From an uncultured Gammaproteobacteria bacterium (GTDB lineage: Bacteria; Pseudomonadota; Gammaproteobacteria; Pseudomonadales; Pseudohongiellaceae): 7,918 bases of DNA. A program made the translations under genes and the position numbers. Positions within the stretch are counted from its first letter, which is position 1; the number at the start of each line of letters is the position of its first letter. This document shows, one piece after another, positions 5,115 through 7,918 of the stretch. The DNA is taken from the NCBI GenBank assembly GCA_903926285.1, contig CAIYIP010000478.1:1-7918 (forward strand). The letters run 5' to 3'. The notes under the pieces are model-generated. The model was not told the origin of the DNA. It was given only the letters and a program-made list of their open reading frames with translations, and did no database searches.

Positions 5115-5749
5115 GAAGAAGGGGGAGTAAGCCACTCGCTGATCAGGAAAGTCAGCTGAATGTCTTCTGACTTCACGCGGATACGGCCTGGCAGCCATAC
5201 ATCGTTTACTTGTTGGTAACGATCATATTCAAGCTCCCACCTGCGCCCGGTTGTATCAGCCTGAATCAGCGTGCCCATCATCAGGCTGACATCCAGGGTT
5301 GTGCTAATGATGCCGCCAGGGGCAGGTATTCCCCGCACCCAGAAGAGTAGTTGGGCTGCAGGAAAATCATAACCCAGGTAGTTGCGCGTAAGGGCCTGCA
5401 GATCAGGCAACAATACAGTTTCAGCTCCGGCCTTTTCAACTACAACTTCATCGGGCGAGCCATGTACATGGACGGCGCCCAGACCGAGGGTGCCACTGAA
5501 ACGAATCTCAAAATTCTGGTCCTCTTGTTGCCAGTTAATGGAAACAGTGTCGGACGCGTTTTGCTGGCGCACATTAAGACGACCTGAAAGTTGCCAGTTG
5601 GAGAGGGCAAGTACACTTTGCTCGTGTTGCAGCCAGTTCGGATCATCAGGTCCTTCGTTGTTGCCTGAAGTGGCGCACGAGCTAAGCCACAGTAGTGACG
5701 TGATAATGAACAGAAAGTGCGGCAGACGAGCGCAGGGAAAGACTTTCAT
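5111..5749 (-). CDS. lolB: Outer-membrane lipoprotein LolB
   Basis: LolB accepts lipoproteins from the periplasmic carrier LolA and inserts them into the outer membrane. The 212-residue precursor has a signal peptide (hydrophobic about 11-22) with lipobox LSSC, the lipidated residue being C25. Ala at +2, not Asp, fits outer-membrane sorting. Family features include NWQLSGRLNVR (51-61), the protruding-loop region SGTLGLGAV (85-93), LFWVRGIPAPGG (135-146), VWLPGRIRV (184-192) and a C-terminal FLISEW. The gene follows the TPR lipoprotein gene by 20 bases and overlaps ispE by 4 bases, the conserved gammaproteobacterial order. The upstream sequence CAGCTGTCATGCC has no clear Shine-Dalgarno, which suggests coupling to the upstream gene. 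Confidence 0.95.
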   Translation of the reverse strand: MKVFPCARLPHFLFIITSLLWLSSCATSGNNEGPDDPNWLQHEQSVLALSNWQLSGRLNVRQQNASDTVSINWQQEDQNFEIRFSGTLGLGAVHVHGSPDEVVVEKAGAETVLLPDLQALTRNYLGYDFPAAQLLFWVRGIPAPGGIISTTLDVSLMMGTLIQADTTGRRWELEYDRYQQVNDVWLPGRIRVKSEDIQLTFLISEWLTPPSS

Positions 5750-5769
5750 GGCATGACAGCTGAGAAGGA

Positions 5770-7581
5770 TTATTGTGAAGCGCCAGGATTGAGGCGCTCC
5801 ATGGTATTGAGCAAGTGTTCGCTGTCAGGCTGTTTTTCGAGTGCGCCACGCCAGATCCGATTCGCAGCGGCGCGATCTCCCATTACCCACATGACCTCAC
5901 CCAGATGTGCGGCAACTTCAGCATCCGGAAACAGCATATAGGCAAGATCAAGGTTCTTGCGCGCCTCTTCGTACATGCCCAGGCGGTATTGCACCCATCC
6001 CAGGCTGTCTATGATTGAAGGCTCATCAGGAGACAGCTCGATAGCCTTCTGTATCAATTCGTACGCTTCCTGATAACGGTCAGTGCGATCAGCGAGGGTA
6101 TAACCAAGGCTGTTGTAAGCAGTGGAATCCGTAGGATTCAGCAGAATGATCTTGCGCAGATCCTGCTCCATAAGTACTAGATCATTGACTTCCTGGCTTA
6201 GCAAGGAGCGCAGGAATAACAGCTGTATGTTATTCGGGAAAGCCCCGACCGCATTATTAAGAACGGTAGCTGCCAGCTCGGTTTTGCTTTCGTCCATCAA
6301 CACACTGGCTTCCATTGCCAGCAACGGGATATTGTAATCAGGATTCCGGAAACGAATATTCTGCAGATGGGTTTTGACTTCCTGATAACGGTCTGCCCGT
6401 ATCATCAGTTCAGTGAGATTACGCTGCGTTTGCAGGAAATTGTTGCCACCACGGACTAACAGATATTCCCTGATGGCAAGTTCGTTATTACTTTGCTGGA
6501 CATAGATATTGCCGAGATAAAAATGTGCATCATCAAGATGCTCACCATTGCGTACCAGTGTGTTCAGGTAGGTCGCCGCCTCGTCAAACATGTTCATTTG
6601 CAGATTGAGTAGCGCAAGCGAATACATCATGTCGAAATCGTCAGGGTCCTGTTCGATGATGCGCGAAAACTCGGTTTTTGCTTCTGCGAAACGTTGAGCA
6701 CCCAGCAAACGATTGCCGTACATAAAACGTAATTGTTTGTTGTCAGGGTGCTCTTGCACGCTTTTCTCCAGGCGGCGCTGTGCACGTTCGGGTTCTTCCA
6801 TCAGTTCCAGCAAACGCACTTCCAGTACTACGACTTCCGGATCATCATCCAGTTCAATGGCGAGAACTCTCGCCACTTCATAGGCTTCATCGATTTGTTT
6901 GTTTTGCTGGTATAGCTGGATCAGCGCAAGGCGTAACGATCTGTGTTCCGGATAACGTGTGCGAATTGCTTCGAGATCGCTGATCAATACATCAAGTAAT
7001 AAATCTGCACCGGGATCGGCTGCAAGGCGTTGCGAAATGATGCGGAATTCGACAGTGCTGCCTAGCTCGAGCAAGGTTTGCAGTTGTGTCAGACCTTCGC
7101 GATAACGGCCGGAATCAACCAGATTTTGCAGAAGCAGTTGTCGGGCCTCGACCGAATCCGGTTCCTGTTCAAGCCACAGGTTGGCCATCTCCATGCCAAC
7201 AGGCGCTCGACGCATAAAAGAGGCAATGCGGGCTGTACGCTGGATAATGCTTGGATTGCGAGTTTCACGAGCGAGAGTTACGTAGTCGTCGAGCGCCTGC
7301 TCGTCCTTTCCACGCTGCCCTGCCAGTTCAGCAATGATGGCTCTTGAAAGCACGTCCTCGGGGAAATTGCCGTATTCAGGGTCGTCGGGCGTGTCCGACG
7401 CCTGCTCCGTTGCTGGCGTTTCATTCTGGCTGAGAGTTCTGTTTGGTGCTGCGGGAGTATTGGCTGTTGCTGACGATTGCGGTTGCAAGGGTGTCGCACA
7501 GGAAACAAGCAGCATGAGTACACACGAAAAAGCTGTAGCGCTGAGGCGATTAACCCGATGTGGCGAGATGGAGTTGTTCAA
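5770..7581 (-). CDS. lbcA: TPR-repeat outer-membrane lipoprotein, LbcA-like (PA4667 homologue)
   Basis: Position between hemA and lolB and architecture match P. aeruginosa PA4667 (LbcA), the lipoprotein partner of the CtpA protease that degrades peptidoglycan hydrolases. Function here is inferred from that. With a TTG start at 7581 the product has 603 residues: N-region NNSISPHRVNR, hydrophobic LSATAFSCVLMLLV, and lipobox LVSC with C28. A Ser/Thr/Pro/Asn-rich linker follows to about residue 70, then helical TPR-type repeats to the end. The clearest repeats are NSLGYTLADRTDRYQEA (490-506) and DSLGWVQYRLGMYEEA (525-540). The open frame extends upstream to a GTG at 7659, but that would put 53 residues before the lipid cysteine, lies upstream of the best promoter, and has its nearest AGGA too far away. 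The start is therefore uncertain, while the reading frame is certain. It heads a unit with lolB (20-base gap) and ispE. Confidence 0.85.
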   Translation of the reverse strand: MNNSISPHRVNRLSATAFSCVLMLLVSCATPLQPQSSATANTPAAPNRTLSQNETPATEQASDTPDDPEYGNFPEDVLSRAIIAELAGQRGKDEQALDDYVTLARETRNPSIIQRTARIASFMRRAPVGMEMANLWLEQEPDSVEARQLLLQNLVDSGRYREGLTQLQTLLELGSTVEFRIISQRLAADPGADLLLDVLISDLEAIRTRYPEHRSLRLALIQLYQQNKQIDEAYEVARVLAIELDDDPEVVVLEVRLLELMEEPERAQRRLEKSVQEHPDNKQLRFMYGNRLLGAQRFAEAKTEFSRIIEQDPDDFDMMYSLALLNLQMNMFDEAATYLNTLVRNGEHLDDAHFYLGNIYVQQSNNELAIREYLLVRGGNNFLQTQRNLTELMIRADRYQEVKTHLQNIRFRNPDYNIPLLAMEASVLMDESKTELAATVLNNAVGAFPNNIQLLFLRSLLSQEVNDLVLMEQDLRKIILLNPTDSTAYNSLGYTLADRTDRYQEAYELIQKAIELSPDEPSIIDSLGWVQYRLGMYEEARKNLDLAYMLFPDAEVAAHLGEVMWVMGDRAAANRIWRGALEKQPDSEHLLNTMERLNPGASQ

Positions 7582-7617
7582 AGCATTGAGTCTCTGAGAC
7601 AGCAATAAGGCATGCCG

Positions 7618-7651
7618 GGCTAGTATAGCCAGTCTCCTCGCAAATGCACAA
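7618..7651 (-). promoter_or_regulatory. Possible promoter of the lbcA-lolB-ispE unit, with an inverted repeat over the -10
   Basis: On the minus strand TTGTGC (7651-7646, 3 of 6), an 18-base spacer and TATACT (7627-7622, 5 of 6) predict a start near 7615, about 34 bases before the TTG at 7581. The -10 element sits inside the perfect inverted repeat GGCTA-TAC-TAGCC (7630-7618), which could be a repressor site or a chance hairpin at the 5' end of the message. Confidence 0.4.
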
Positions 7652-7767
7652 TCAGGCACGGAAAACTGCAGAATTTCCTGATTCCTTGCACATATTTTTA
7701 TGAGATGTGGTTGCTTTCCGAGTCATTCAAGGACCAAAAAATACCGTCACAGTCCTCCATGGCAATG

Positions 7768-7789
7768 TACAGACATAACCCTGTAAAAT
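7768..7789 (+). promoter_or_regulatory. Possible hemA -10 element with an adjacent inverted repeat
   Basis: TAAAAT (7784-7789) matches the sigma-70 -10 consensus at 5 of 6 and is 30 bases before the hemA ATG, but no acceptable -35 is found at 16-18 bases. The inverted repeat TACAG-N8-CTGTA (7768-7785) overlaps its left edge. Its orientation (ACAG first) is opposite to a LexA box. An activator-dependent promoter would explain the missing -35, but this is speculative. Confidence 0.3.
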
Positions 7790-7819
7790 GCTGACCTTTC
7801 ATTTCGAGTCATCTTCTTC

Positions 7820-7918
7820 ATGTCCCTTCTGGTACTGGGCATAAATCACAATACAGCGACGATTGCCGTGCGTGAGAAAGTTGCGTTTGCGCCCGAGCTT
7901 ATGCAGGAGGCGCTGCAG
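7820..7918 (+). CDS. hemA: Glutamyl-tRNA reductase, N-terminal fragment
   Basis: HemA reduces glutamyl-tRNA(Glu) to glutamate-1-semialdehyde with NADPH, the first committed step of C5-pathway tetrapyrrole (heme) synthesis. Only 33 codons are present before the window ends. They read MSLLVLGINHNTATIAVREK and then VAFAPELMQEALQ, closely matching the family N terminus (E. coli MTLLALGINHKTAPVSLREK, from memory). The NHxT motif and the VRE segment contribute to substrate recognition. The catalytic cysteine lies beyond the edge. The sequence before the ATG (GAGTCATCTTCTTC) has no real Shine-Dalgarno. The gene diverges from the lipoprotein unit across a 238-bp gap, as in Pseudomonas. Confidence 0.96.
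   Translation, partial: MSLLVLGINHNTATIAVREKVAFAPELMQEALQ

Noticed and set aside
5115..5198. Upstream in-frame extension of ispE (28 more residues)
   Set aside because: It lies within lolB, precedes the conserved PAPAKLNLFLHI N terminus and would exceed the family length.
7768..7785. LexA box
   Set aside because: The arms are TACAG then CTGTA, the reverse of the CTGT-N8-ACAG order of a LexA site.
7759..7794. Eleven-codon plus-strand frame upstream of hemA (MAMYRHNPVKC)
   Set aside because: It has no Shine-Dalgarno and overlaps the best hemA -10 element, so it would probably lie upstream of the transcript.

Overview
This window comes from a gammaproteobacterial chromosome. Every gene except the two edge fragments and hemA lies on the minus strand, in the order LbcA-like TPR lipoprotein, lolB, ispE, tRNA-Gln(UUG), prs, rplY, pth, ychF, tRNA-Met(CAU). 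Partial hemA diverges from this block at the right edge. From memory, this order matches the hemA to tRNA-Met neighbourhood of Pseudomonas aeruginosa (PA4666 to PA4673). That points to Pseudomonadales or a nearby marine or soil lineage. The moderate base composition and the long bL25 tail do not fix the genus.

Right part (about 4240-7918): the divergent region 7582-7819 separates hemA (first enzyme of tetrapyrrole synthesis, 33 codons visible) from the minus-strand unit lbcA-lolB-ispE. Two outer-membrane lipoprotein genes are followed by the MEP-pathway kinase gene. lolB and ispE overlap by ATGA and ispE has no Shine-Dalgarno sequence, so the two are probably translationally coupled. The 3' end of ispE runs into a short 17-bp tandem repeat.

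Middle part (about 2870-4235): a promoter-like site precedes tRNA-Gln. No terminator is visible between this tRNA and prs (PRPP synthetase), so tRNA and prs may share a transcript. The 134-bp prs-rplY gap holds three potential stem-loops that could form a structured rplY leader.

Left-middle part (295-2871): rplY (long-form bL25), pth (peptidyl-tRNA hydrolase) and ychF (OLA1-type ATPase) are tightly packed translation-related genes. tRNA-Met follows, with its own consensus -35 promoter and a textbook intrinsic terminator at 250-288.

Left edge (1-249): beyond the tRNA terminator the DNA is AT-rich (49 G+C in 150 bases at 101-250). It carries the first 27 codons of an unrecognised minus-strand gene and a 26-bp near-perfect palindrome just upstream of it. 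This is the only part that looks accessory and is the least explained sequence here. The rest is a conserved housekeeping locus, and I see no mobile element, CRISPR array or obvious new multigene system.
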